From: JADFRG01 sp046759305
Lineage (GTDB): Bacteria; Chloroflexota; Anaerolineae; Anaerolineales; E44-bin32
Direction: 5' to 3'
Assembly: GCA_046759305.1 (NCBI GenBank)
Contig: JBHIBY010000044.1
Span: forward strand, 1 to 22,423
Length of the DNA: 22,423 nucleotides
The translations under genes and the position numbers were made by a program. This document shows, piece after piece, positions 14,337-22,148 of this stretch. Each line of letters starts with the position of its first letter. The first letter of the stretch is position 1. The notes under the pieces are model-generated. The model did no database searches. It was not told the DNA's origin and saw nothing but the letters and a program-made list of their open reading frames with translations.

Positions 14337-15485
14337 ATGATTACGCGCAAGAGATTAGAAGAACTCGAATCCGAAGCACTCGCTGCATATGGTCACCGCA
14401 GCCGCGATTCCCGAGGTCGGGAATTCTCTGAAGATGAGCCCCACTATCGAACTGCATTTCAGCGAGATCGGGATAGGATCTTGCATACCACCGCTTTCAG
14501 GCGCCTTGAATACAAGACGCAAGTCTTCGTGGTAACCGAAGGCGACTACTACCGGACCCGCCTCACACACACACTAGAAGTCTCGCAAATTGGCCGCACT
14601 CTCGCTAGAGCACTGGGGGGAAACGAGGATCTGGTTGAGGCCATCTCTCTGGCCCACGATCTTGGCCATCCTCCTTTCGGGCACTCCGGAGAGGCCACCC
14701 TGGGTCGCCTCATGGCCGATCATGGGGGGTTCGACCACAACAAGCAGTCCTTGCGCATTGTGACCGAACTGGAGCGTCGCTACCCGGATTTTTCGGGCCT
14801 CAATCTCACCTGGGAAGTGCGAGAAGGTATCGTCAAACACGAAACAGAGTACGACGTCTCCGATGCCGAGGGCTACGAGCCAGATAAGCGAGGCCATATA
14901 GAAGCGCAAATCGCCAACGCGGCCGACGAGCTAGCTTACACTGCACACGATCTCGACGACGGCTTGCGCTCCGAACTCATCTCGGTCGCACAGCTTCAAG
15001 GAATACCTTTGTGGGAGACAGTTCGCGAGAGCATCGGCTGGACCACGAACGAGATGGATGAGCTCACTCGCCATCGGCTTATTCGGCGGCTGATTGGACT
15101 TGAGGTGTCCGCCCTATTGGAGGTTACTCAGGAGCGCATCGCATCCGCCGACCTCAAATCGATTGAAGAGCTGCAGTTGCTGGACCACAATGTCGTTGGT
15201 TACTCTGAAGAGTTTGTAACCATGAATCAGCAGCTGAAGGACTTTCTTTTTGCGAACATGTATCAGCACTATCGAGTAGTTCGCATGCAATCAAAAGCCG
15301 AACGCTTCATTGAGGAGCTCTTTAATGCCTACGTTGAGAAGCCTGAGATCCTCCCGAAGAAAATTCAAGCTCGCACTCAAACCCGCGAGTTCTACCGCAC
15401 GATCTGCGACTACCTTGCGGGAATGACCGACCGCTTTGCCCTCAAGGAGTACGGCAGACTCTTCGATCCATCTACCCTTCCTTGA
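14337..15485 (+). CDS. dgt: Deoxyguanosinetriphosphate triphosphohydrolase-like HD protein
   Basis: 382 residues from ATG 14337. HD-superfamily enzyme that hydrolyses dNTPs (classically dGTP) to deoxynucleoside and triphosphate, affecting dNTP pools. Visible are RDRILHTTAFRRLEYKTQVF (about 45-64), the metal ligands His78 (THTLEV), His107-Asp108 (LAHDLGHPPFGHSGE) and Asp197 (ADELAYTAHDLDD), plus the EGIVKHET segment. The length and motifs fit the shorter dGTPase-like class common outside enterobacteria, whose members may act on several dNTPs. The open frame continues upstream to 14190, but those 49 residues run through the -35/-10 and the operator-like repeats and are not coding in character. 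greA begins 3 nt after the stop, so the two are co-transcribed. Confidence 0.93.
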   Translation: MITRKRLEELESEALAAYGHRSRDSRGREFSEDEPHYRTAFQRDRDRILHTTAFRRLEYKTQVFVVTEGDYYRTRLTHTLEVSQIGRTLARALGGNEDLVEAISLAHDLGHPPFGHSGEATLGRLMADHGGFDHNKQSLRIVTELERRYPDFSGLNLTWEVREGIVKHETEYDVSDAEGYEPDKRGHIEAQIANAADELAYTAHDLDDGLRSELISVAQLQGIPLWETVRESIGWTTNEMDELTRHRLIRRLIGLEVSALLEVTQERIASADLKSIEELQLLDHNVVGYSEEFVTMNQQLKDFLFANMYQHYRVVRMQSKAERFIEELFNAYVEKPEILPKKIQARTQTREFYRTICDYLAGMTDRFALKEYGRLFDPSTLP

Positions 15486-15488
15486 GCT

Positions 15489-15953
15489 ATGGAAGAAGAC
15501 CTCTATCTCACGCCCGAAGGGGCAGAAAATCTTCGTAAGGAGCTTGAAGAGCTAAGAGGGCCGCGCCGCGATGAAATGGCCACGCGCCTGAGGCATGCCG
15601 TGAGCCAGGGAGATCTATCGGAAAACGCGAACTACATTTCTGCCAAGGAAGACCAGGCATTTCTCGAAGGAAGAATTCGAGAGCTCGAACTAATTCTTAA
15701 GGATGCTACGATCGTCGATCGCGACTCTCACTCCGACCTGGTCGACGTTGGAAGTACGGTGGTGGTCCAAAATGAAGATAAAGTCGAGGAGACGTTTCAC
15801 ATCGTGGGTGAGAAGGAAGCAGATCCTATAAATGGCAAGATTTCAAATAAGTCGCCGATTGGCAAGTCCCTGATGGGAAGAGCGATCGGAGATGAAGTTG
15901 TTGCGGAGACCCCAGGCGGAGATCTCAAATTCAAGGTCTTGCGTTTGAGCTGA
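15489..15953 (+). CDS. greA: Transcription elongation factor GreA
   Basis: 154 residues, close to the usual 158. It binds the RNA polymerase secondary channel and stimulates cleavage of backtracked RNA. The N-terminal coiled coil (about 1-75) opens with YLTPEGAENLRKELEELRG and holds the tip motif GDLSENANY (about 41-49) with the acidic residues Asp and Glu that act at the polymerase active site. The C-terminal FKBP-like domain includes VGSTVVV, FHIVGEKEADP and SPIGKSLMGRAIGDEV. It starts 3 nt after dgt and is followed by a perfect terminator at 15978-16008. It appears to have no promoter of its own and depends on the dgt promoter. Confidence 0.97.
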   Translation: MEEDLYLTPEGAENLRKELEELRGPRRDEMATRLRHAVSQGDLSENANYISAKEDQAFLEGRIRELELILKDATIVDRDSHSDLVDVGSTVVVQNEDKVEETFHIVGEKEADPINGKISNKSPIGKSLMGRAIGDEVVAETPGGDLKFKVLRLS

Positions 15954-15977
15954 ATTTAACTTTTCAGATCAATGAAT

Positions 15978-16008
15978 AGAGCTCGCATAGGCGAGCTCTT
16001 TGTTGTCA
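15978..16008 (+). terminator. Rho-independent terminator after greA
   Basis: A perfect 9-bp stem AGAGCTCGC/GCGAGCTCT (15978-15986 and 15991-15999) with loop ATAG, followed by TTGTTGT. It lies between convergent genes. On the minus strand the following bases are only modestly T-rich, so bidirectional use is possible but weaker. Confidence 0.85.
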
Positions 16009-16026
16009 ATACGATTATAACGGAGC

Positions 16027-17079
16027 TTACGCTGCCGCCTCTCGAGACCACGCTCTGAGCTCGATTGTCAACCGCTCAAAGAAGCTTTGTCCTGGTAAGG
16101 CACTCTCACCATAGGTCATATCGACGATACGCGCTTCCACCTCAAGTGAAGCGGTCTGCAAAGAGATAACGCCGCCCGGCTCGGCCACGATCGGATCCCC
16201 TTTCGCCGATAAGCGATTACGAGTTTCTGCATCATTGTGCGCGTAGTTGCTCATCAAGACTTTTGTAACGGTCTGAATGTCGTTCTTGTCAAACAGCCAT
16301 ACCTCAAATGCAGAGACCTTATTCGGCTCGCCTGCTCCGATCAGGTCGCCAATTCCTACACCGCACTCGCCCAGAAAGTCACCCGTTGGACTTTCTATGC
16401 TGAATGAGTCGTCGTAGTCGTCATCTCCGAGCGCATAGATGGTTCGGAAGGTGGCCAGGCTATCGTCACCGGCCACCTCGGGCTCAAACTGCAATGCTTG
16501 CTCTGATGGCATGACGGGATCAGATTCGACGGCCGCGGGATCCGAAACAAATTCGGCAGATTCAGTCATCTCCGGCTCTGCCACACTCTCTTCGCCGTCT
16601 CGCCCACGCGCCCTCAGAACCACCACAACTGCCAGCACCAGCCCAACGAGAATCGTGACACCGCAAATAGGGAGAATAAAATCGGATAGTCGTTCAAGGG
16701 CGCTGGGACTGGTGTCTTCTCCAGTTTCCGTCCCGCTGCTTTCCTCATCGATTTTAATTACGTTTAGAAAGCCTTGTATAGCGTCAGGGCTTACCTCTTG
16801 GGGATCCTCGTCCACTACATTGAGCATGTCGCTCCCGTTTTCGCCAAGTGCCTTAAATCGTATAACCGCCAGTTCGGCATCCGCGTTCACGGAGTATGAG
16901 TCGATAGCCATCCGTAAATAGTCTTCCTGCAGATCCGCCCTCAACTGCTGTGGCTCTCCGTCGATCCACTGGACTGGACTGATCACCCAGGCATACACCA
17001 TACCGATGGCCACGCCAATGATCAAAGCGATGAGTGGCAGTACCCACTTTCTATTGGTGATATCTGAGATCGATTCCAT
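16027..17079 (-). CDS. Two-TM protein with extracytoplasmic and C-terminal cytoplasmic domains, unknown function
   Basis: 350 residues from ATG 17079, supported by AAAGGGGAACT as SD. A longer start at 17157 lies in the promoter and is rejected. A membrane helix at about 12-34 (VLPLIALIIGVAIGMVYAWV) is followed by a domain of about 95 residues outside the membrane (QQLRADLQEDYLRMAIDSYS), then a second helix at about 134-157, an acidic linker rich in Glu, Ser and Pro, and a C-terminal domain (about 207-350). That domain holds FSIESPTGDFLGECGVGIG, EVWLFDKNDIQTVTKVLMS and ELRAWSREA. With both ends inside, the C-terminal domain should be cytoplasmic. I do not recognise a family. It lies downstream of topA but has its own promoter. 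Confidence 0.78.
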   Translation of the reverse strand: MESISDITNRKWVLPLIALIIGVAIGMVYAWVISPVQWIDGEPQQLRADLQEDYLRMAIDSYSVNADAELAVIRFKALGENGSDMLNVVDEDPQEVSPDAIQGFLNVIKIDEESSGTETGEDTSPSALERLSDFILPICGVTILVGLVLAVVVVLRARGRDGEESVAEPEMTESAEFVSDPAAVESDPVMPSEQALQFEPEVAGDDSLATFRTIYALGDDDYDDSFSIESPTGDFLGECGVGIGDLIGAGEPNKVSAFEVWLFDKNDIQTVTKVLMSNYAHNDAETRNRLSAKGDPIVAEPGGVISLQTASLEVEARIVDMTYGESALPGQSFFERLTIELRAWSREAAA

Positions 17080-17128
17080 AGTTCCCCTTTTCCCCGGATC
17101 CTCCTGGAACCTTGCAGAAACCCGGCGA

Positions 17129-17157
17129 ATTCTAGTCTGATCGCAAGGCCAAGGCAA
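17129..17157 (-). promoter_or_regulatory. Promoter of the two-TM protein gene
   Basis: -35 TTGCCT (17157-17152, 4/6), 17-bp spacer, -10 TAGAAT (17134-17129), then a GC-rich discriminator TCGCCGGG. The leader is about 43 nt and contains an SD, unlike the leaderless promoters elsewhere in this window. Confidence 0.65.
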
Positions 17158-17174
17158 CCGAGGGGTTGCATAAA

Positions 17175-19502
17175 CTATGCCAAGTCTGCTTGTTTACTAT
17201 GGATTTCCTCGTGCTCGTAGACATTTTCGCAGGTCAGGCACTGAAGGTGTCTACGATTCTGGTGGACAAGCAAGCCCCCGCAGTTGGGGCAAGGAGCCGG
17301 CTCCGGCCGCTTCCAAGACGTAAATTCACATTCCGGGTAATTTGAGCAGCCAAAGAAGGTGCGGCCTTTTCGCGTTCGTCGTTCCACCAGGTCTCCCCCA
17401 TCCAGTGGACATAGAACACCGATTTTCTCAAGCCAAGGCTCCGTGTGACGGCACTCTGGGAAATTTGAGCAGCCAATGAATTTACCGTATCGTCCGTGCC
17501 GTATCACAAGCTGGTTTCCACATTCTGGACACATGCGATCAATCGGCTCTGGCTCCGCCTTGACCTCGGGCATAAGTTCGCGAGCCCGCTCCAATTGCAC
17601 CTCGAAGGGTTCGTAAAACTCGCGCACAACTGCAACCCACTTCCTGTCGCCCTCTGCTACTTCGTCCAGCTCCTCCTCCATACGTGCGGTAAATCCAAGA
17701 TCCACGATGTTGGGGAAATGGTCGACTAGAAGGTCATTTACTGTCATTCCGATTTCGGTTGGGATCATCCTGCGCTGCTCACGCTCCACATACCCACGAC
17801 GCTGCAGGGTGCTCAAGATCGGAGCATAAGTAGATGGACGGCCGATCCCGTTCTCTTCGAGCGCCCGGATCAAGCTGGCATCGCTGTACCGCGCAGGCGG
17901 CTGCGTGAAGTGCTGCTCGGAGAACAACTCCTTTAATTCAAGAGGTTCGTCCTTAGCAAGGTTTGGTAGCCGATCCATACTGACGGTTTTCTGAGGATCT
18001 TTGGATTTCCGGTCGGCCAGCACGGCCAGAAACCCGGGAAACTTCAGCGTTGAGGCACTTACCCTAAATAAATACTCGTGCTTGTCCGAGGTACCAAGTA
18101 CCTCGATTGACAACGTATCGTATTCAGCCGGCTTCATCTGTGATGCAACGAAACGGCGCCAGATAAGCTGGTAAAGCTTATGTTGGTCCTTGGTCAGGAA
18201 ATCTTTGATCGAGTCCGGGGTTCGATTTACTGAAGTTGGGCGAACTGCCTCATGAGCCTCTTGTGCTCGCCGTGAACGTGTTTTGTATCTCGGGGGCTCG
18301 TCTGGAAGATGCTCCTCGCCGAATTGCGAGCGGATGAGGTCTCGCGCTTCACTTTGCGCCGATTTTGAAACCTGTGTCGAATCCGTTCGCATATAGGTGA
18401 TTAATCCAGTCGGCTCGTGACTATCAAGGTCGATTCCCTCATATAGCTGTTGCGCGATAGCCATGGTTTTACGTGCCGAGTATCGCAGCCGACGAGAAGC
18501 AGACTGCTGTAGCGAACTGGTGGTAAACGGAGCCGGCGGTCTGCGCACACGGGTGCCAGGCTTGACTTTGCCCACCCGAAATTGCGCCCCTCGCAGATCC
18601 GCGAGCAGCTCATCTGCTGCCACCTGGGACTGAATTTCGGGATCTTCTCCATCCAGCTTTCTTAGACCTGCAAGGAACTCCGGGGGTTTCTCTGAATTGA
18701 TGAATTCGCCATCGATGGTCCAGTATTCTTTCGGATCGAAATCCTCGATTTCCCTCTCTCGATCGACGACCAGCCGCAATGCGACCGACTGCACCCTACC
18801 CGCCGATAGGCGGCTGCGGACTTTGGTCCACAAGATGGGGCTGATGTTGTAGCCGACCAGGCGATCAAGGATGCGGCGTGCTTGCTGTGCGTCGACCAAA
18901 TCTGCATCGATGCCGCGCGGATGCTCAAAGGCCTCTTCGATGGCCTGCCTGGTGATCTCGTGAAACACCACCCGACGGGCTTGATCGTCATCGATTTCTG
19001 CTGCTTCAAGCAAGTGCCAGGCAATGGCCTCCCCTTCGCGATCGGGATCGGTCGCTAGATACACCTCTTCCGCTTTTGCGACCGCCAGCTTTAGCTCCTT
19101 GACAACCTCACGCTTCTCGTTCGGGACGCGGTACTTAGGCTCGAAATCATTCTCAACGTCGACTGAGATCTGCGAACGCAAGAGATCCCGCACGTGGCCG
19201 ATGGAGGCTTTTACGGTATATCCCTTGCCCAGGTACCGGCCAACGGTACGGGCCTTAGCCGGGGATTCAACGATGACCATCTTGCCTTTACGCTTCTTTT
19301 TCGCTCGCTCGGCTTTTGAACTGATATTGGGTGGCTCCAATCCCGCGTGCGCTTCCGTTCGGCCCATTCGATACAGCTTCGAACCGCAGACCGAGCACGT
19401 GCCGCGCGTGGCCGGAGATCCGGTCGCCGTGAATGTGGCTTCGGGATTCTCCATAGGCCGCTTTTGTTTGCACTTCAGGCAATAGGTTTCTATGTCAGGC
19501 AT
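17175..19502 (-). CDS. topA: DNA topoisomerase I with an N-terminal DUF5679-type zinc ribbon
   Basis: 775 residues from ATG 19502. Type IA topoisomerase that relaxes negative supercoils. Residues about 1-52 are an extra zinc ribbon of the DUF5679 type (TYCLKC and CSVCGSKLYRMG; Cys8, 11, 36, 39). A basic linker (AERAKKKRKGK) leads to the TOPRIM domain with Glu79 (VIVESPAKA) and DPDRE (Asp152, Asp154, Glu156). The active-site Tyr370 lies in GLITYMRTDST. The C-terminus has three topoisomerase zinc-finger units, beginning CPECGNQL, CPLDGGDL and CPNCGGLL; the second lacks one of its first Cys pair. GGAGG precedes the ATG. The start lies 8 bp inside the end of manC, so translation is coupled. It is the last gene of the dprA-manC-topA unit. 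Confidence 0.95.
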   Translation of the reverse strand: MPDIETYCLKCKQKRPMENPEATFTATGSPATRGTCSVCGSKLYRMGRTEAHAGLEPPNISSKAERAKKKRKGKMVIVESPAKARTVGRYLGKGYTVKASIGHVRDLLRSQISVDVENDFEPKYRVPNEKREVVKELKLAVAKAEEVYLATDPDREGEAIAWHLLEAAEIDDDQARRVVFHEITRQAIEEAFEHPRGIDADLVDAQQARRILDRLVGYNISPILWTKVRSRLSAGRVQSVALRLVVDREREIEDFDPKEYWTIDGEFINSEKPPEFLAGLRKLDGEDPEIQSQVAADELLADLRGAQFRVGKVKPGTRVRRPPAPFTTSSLQQSASRRLRYSARKTMAIAQQLYEGIDLDSHEPTGLITYMRTDSTQVSKSAQSEARDLIRSQFGEEHLPDEPPRYKTRSRRAQEAHEAVRPTSVNRTPDSIKDFLTKDQHKLYQLIWRRFVASQMKPAEYDTLSIEVLGTSDKHEYLFRVSASTLKFPGFLAVLADRKSKDPQKTVSMDRLPNLAKDEPLELKELFSEQHFTQPPARYSDASLIRALEENGIGRPSTYAPILSTLQRRGYVEREQRRMIPTEIGMTVNDLLVDHFPNIVDLGFTARMEEELDEVAEGDRKWVAVVREFYEPFEVQLERARELMPEVKAEPEPIDRMCPECGNQLVIRHGRYGKFIGCSNFPECRHTEPWLEKIGVLCPLDGGDLVERRTRKGRTFFGCSNYPECEFTSWKRPEPAPCPNCGGLLVHQNRRHLQCLTCENVYEHEEIHSKQADLA

Positions 19503-20592
19503 AATCCTCCAGACCGGATTCAGATAGCCTGGCAACCAGACTCCTTACCTCTTCTGCCCGCTTTCGATCGCAAATCAGAATCACGTCTTCCGTATCCACA
19601 ATGACGACATCTTCAAGGCCTAAAGTAGCAATCAAGCGATTGAAACCTCGATCCTGATAAATCACGGTCTGTTTGGTATCGGATAGGAGAATCTCACCCG
19701 CCCGAATAATGTTCCCGCTTCTGTCCGATTCAAGCAAGTCCTCCAAACGGTCCCATCCACCCACATCCCACCAGCCAAGATCATCGGCAGGAATCACAAC
19801 GACGCCTTCCGCCCTCTCCATGATTCCATAGTCTACGGTTTCGCTCTGCAACCCTTCCCAAACACGCCCTATTACCTCGGCTTCTTGGGAGGTCCCGATG
19901 GACTGCTCGATTTCCCGTAAGGCTGCATGAAGATCCGGCATCAGTCTCTCGATCTCCTGCAAAATGCGGTCTGCGGTCCACACAAACATGCCTGAGTTCC
20001 AGGCATACTCTCCGCTGTCTACGTACTCGACAGCCACCACTTGATCGGGCTTTTCTTTGAACTGCTGAACCGACCGCACCTCGAATCCTTGTTCCGATGC
20101 CAGCGTGTCCCCCAGGTGGATATAGCCGTATCCGGTGGAGGGCGCAGATGGAGCAATACCCAGAGTAACGAGTTCACCCTTTAGTGCCCGTTTTTCGGCC
20201 GCCCCTAATAACTCGATGAAGCGTTCTTCGTTCTCGATGATGTGATCCGCCGTCAGGCAAGCCATAACTGAGTTCGGGTCTTTCCTGCGTAGCACTGTAG
20301 CCGCGTATCCAATAACGGATGCTGTGCCACGCGGCATGGGTTCGTTTAAGAAGTTATCAGCCGTCAATGATGGTACTTGGGGCAGCAGAATCCCGGCCAT
20401 GGATTCGACGGATACAACTAAAATGCGATCGGGCGGTATCGCTGGAGCAAGCCGTTCAACCGCCATCTGAAACAGGGTGCGGTCTTCCAAAATCGCCAGG
20501 CTTTGCTTCGGGCGGTTGGTTCTGGATAGCGGCCATAGCCGGGTCCCGCCGCCGCCGGCCATGATCACTGCGATCGTATGTTCAAGAGTCAT
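19495..20592 (-). CDS. manC: Mannose-1-phosphate guanylyltransferase
   Basis: 365 residues. It makes GDP-mannose from mannose 1-phosphate and GTP, for glycans or mannosyl compounds. The signature GGGGTRLWPLSRTNRPKQ lies at 13-30. Further marks are TADHII, GYGYIHLG, FKEKPD, YAWNSGMFVW (about 197-206) and WWDVGGWDRLEDLL. Only the nucleotidyltransferase domain is present (with its short left-handed helix end, NIIRAGEILLSDTKQTVIY); the phosphomannose isomerase domain of the bifunctional enzyme is absent. It starts at ATG 20592 overlapping the dprA stop (ATGA) and its end overlaps topA by 8 bp. Its position between two DNA-metabolism genes is unusual. A related mannose/glucose-1-phosphate specificity cannot be excluded. 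Confidence 0.9.
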   Translation of the reverse strand: MTLEHTIAVIMAGGGGTRLWPLSRTNRPKQSLAILEDRTLFQMAVERLAPAIPPDRILVVSVESMAGILLPQVPSLTADNFLNEPMPRGTASVIGYAATVLRRKDPNSVMACLTADHIIENEERFIELLGAAEKRALKGELVTLGIAPSAPSTGYGYIHLGDTLASEQGFEVRSVQQFKEKPDQVVAVEYVDSGEYAWNSGMFVWTADRILQEIERLMPDLHAALREIEQSIGTSQEAEVIGRVWEGLQSETVDYGIMERAEGVVVIPADDLGWWDVGGWDRLEDLLESDRSGNIIRAGEILLSDTKQTVIYQDRGFNRLIATLGLEDVVIVDTEDVILICDRKRAEEVRSLVARLSESGLEDYA

Positions 20593-21671
20593 CCTAGCTT
20601 GTATTCTGCGCGCCTCTCACGCGCCCTTACATAATGCATCCCACCGACCTGACGAGCTTGTCCGCGCAATTCGAGAATGGAAAGGCAAGCGGTCAACTCC
20701 GAGATCGGTAAATCACATTTCGAACGAAGCTCATCGATGTGAATGGGTTCGGAGCCCAGGCTACTGAGCACAATTCGCTCCGTTTTATCCTCCGGAAGGG
20801 TTGTTGGTGCGGCCCTCGCGATCACATCGAGATTGAGCACCTCCAATACATCATCCACTGAAGTAGCCGGAAAGGCGCCCTGGCCGATCAGGCGATTGGA
20901 ACCTTTGCTCCCGCGATCATAGATGCGACCCGGAACACCAAAAACATCCCGGCCTTGTTCAGCGGCAAATCTCGCAGTGATGAGTGCACCACTCCGCTCT
21001 CCGGCTTGAACCACGACAACTGCGAGCGAGAGGCCCGAGATAATCCGATTACGAGGCGGAAAATTGCTACCTTCAGGCCGTGTCCCGAGCGGGTAGTCGC
21101 TGAGAACCGCACCTGACTTCGCGATGGATCCAGCCAGGTTTCGATGTTCCGGCGGATAGATGTGGTCGAGCCCTGACCCCAAAACTGCGATCGTTCGACC
21201 GCCGGCTTCCAGGGCCGCCTGATGGGCAACAGCGTCAATACCGCGGGCCATGCCCGACACGACGGTGACGCCGCTGCTCGCCAAACCCGAGGCAAGATCA
21301 CGTGCAACGGCCTTCCCATAAGGGGTCGCCCGTCGCGTTCCCACGATCGCCGCTCCCACTCGATCCTGAGGAAGCAGATCCCCCCAAATGTAGAGCACGA
21401 TTGGCGGAGAGTGGATTTCCGATAGGTCCCCTGGATACTCGGGATCGTCCAATGTCAGCAGTTTGAAGCCCATGCCGTGCACTCGAGCCAGTTCACCGTC
21501 CAGATCCATGGCTTCTCGAGCACGGATAAACTTCTGTGCCGTCTTTCGTCCCAGACCTGCGGAACGCAGCTGACTTGCCGAGGCACTCCACGCAGACTCA
21601 ACGTCCCTGAAGACCTCCAGCAGCGTGTGAAGTCTTACTGGGCCAATACCGCCTACCCTGTTGAATCCCAA
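20589..21671 (-). CDS. dprA: DNA processing protein DprA (Smf)
   Basis: 360 residues from TTG 21671. Rossmann-fold protein that binds incoming single-stranded DNA and loads RecA during transformation; many non-competent bacteria keep it. The N-terminal helix-hairpin-helix region (FNRVGGIGPVRL) is followed by the DprA core, with AAIVGTRRATPYG (about 108-120), VVSGMARGIDAVAHQAAL, AVLGSGLDHIYPPEH, NFPPRNRIISGLS and FGVPGRI (about 241-247). A C-terminal winged-helix segment spans about 290-350. The annotated TTG cuts the usual N-terminus (family pattern (Y/W)-(L/V)-G-F). The frame stays open upstream, reading QKFWLGFNRV, with an ATT at 21698 behind a G-rich SD as the likely true start. It heads the operon with manC (ATGA overlap) and topA. 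Confidence 0.93.
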   Translation of the reverse strand: MGFNRVGGIGPVRLHTLLEVFRDVESAWSASASQLRSAGLGRKTAQKFIRAREAMDLDGELARVHGMGFKLLTLDDPEYPGDLSEIHSPPIVLYIWGDLLPQDRVGAAIVGTRRATPYGKAVARDLASGLASSGVTVVSGMARGIDAVAHQAALEAGGRTIAVLGSGLDHIYPPEHRNLAGSIAKSGAVLSDYPLGTRPEGSNFPPRNRIISGLSLAVVVVQAGERSGALITARFAAEQGRDVFGVPGRIYDRGSKGSNRLIGQGAFPATSVDDVLEVLNLDVIARAAPTTLPEDKTERIVLSSLGSEPIHIDELRSKCDLPISELTACLSILELRGQARQVGGMHYVRARERRAEYKLG

Positions 21672-21722
21672 CCAGAATTTCTGTTGCCTAGAAGTAATGG
21701 TGATCCCCCCGAGGGCCGGCCG

Positions 21723-21752
21723 AGCATACCATAGCGATTTTCAGGGTGTCAA
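21723..21752 (-). promoter_or_regulatory. Near-consensus promoter of dprA-manC-topA
   Basis: Perfect -35 TTGACA (21752-21747), 18-bp spacer ending in TGG, -10 TATGCT (21728-21723), i.e. both a consensus -35 and an extended -10, followed by a GC-rich discriminator. Predicted start near 21716. Confidence 0.8.
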
Positions 21753-21976
21753 GCAGGGGGTATCAGGGAAGTGCTCTGGGCGTGGGTTTATGCCAAGACC
21801 GCGTGCCGATGGAACCAGGATAGGGTCCAATACAAAATCCCTCGGACGTCGGTCAACCTTCGAGCACCTTGAGCGCAATTATCTCGAAGTGCTAGATGCA
21901 CGGCTGCCAGCTGTCATAGCTCCCGCAAGCTGTAACGGAGACCGGCTTGGAATCAGCTCGCCATATGCGTCGCACC

Positions 21977-21995
21977 AAACCGGCGCCTCCGGTTT
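21977..21995. repeat. Perfect inverted repeat
   Basis: AAACCGG and CCGGTTT arms separated by CGCCT. No T-run follows on either strand, so a terminator role is unlikely. Confidence 0.5.
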
Positions 21996-22069
21996 CGCAC
22001 GCATCCGTCATTGTACGTTAGGGGTGACACCTCTCCAGGGGGTGGCGCTCCTGCTCTTCCAAGAGAAGA

Positions 22070-22110
22070 GTGTCAACCATGTCCTGAGAATATGTGTTAC
22101 CTATGTCCTG
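22070..22110. repeat. Two 17-bp direct repeats resembling an IS481-family end
   Basis: Copies at 22070-22086 (GTGTCAACCATGTCCTG) and 22094-22110 (GTGTTACCTATGTCCTG) match at 14 of 17 positions and start 24 bp apart. On the minus strand they read CAGGACATAGGTAACAC and CAGGACATGGTTGACAC, a style I associate from memory with IS481-family transposon ends. No transposase is present nearby, so at most this is a solo remnant. Confidence 0.35.
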
Positions 22111-22148
22111 GAGTCGTACGACAATCCATGTGCTGTGAAGTGCTCTAA

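Larger units (their letters stand above)
21753..22148. other. Gene-poor stretch between dprA and the panE remnant
   Basis: About 400 bp with no convincing gene. A plus-strand frame (21661-22203) is open but has no recognisable domain, no SD, and runs through the dprA start region and promoter. The stretch contains a 7-bp-arm palindrome (21977-21995) and the IS481-end-like repeats at 22070-22110. It reads as decayed or regulatory DNA. Confidence 0.5.

Noticed and set aside
21977..21995. Palindrome as a transcription terminator
   Set aside because: No T-run on either strand and no gene ending beside it.
21753..22148. tRNA or other structured RNA in the gene-poor tail
   Set aside because: I found no T-loop (GTTCRANNC) with matching acceptor and anticodon arms, and no riboswitch-like conserved core.
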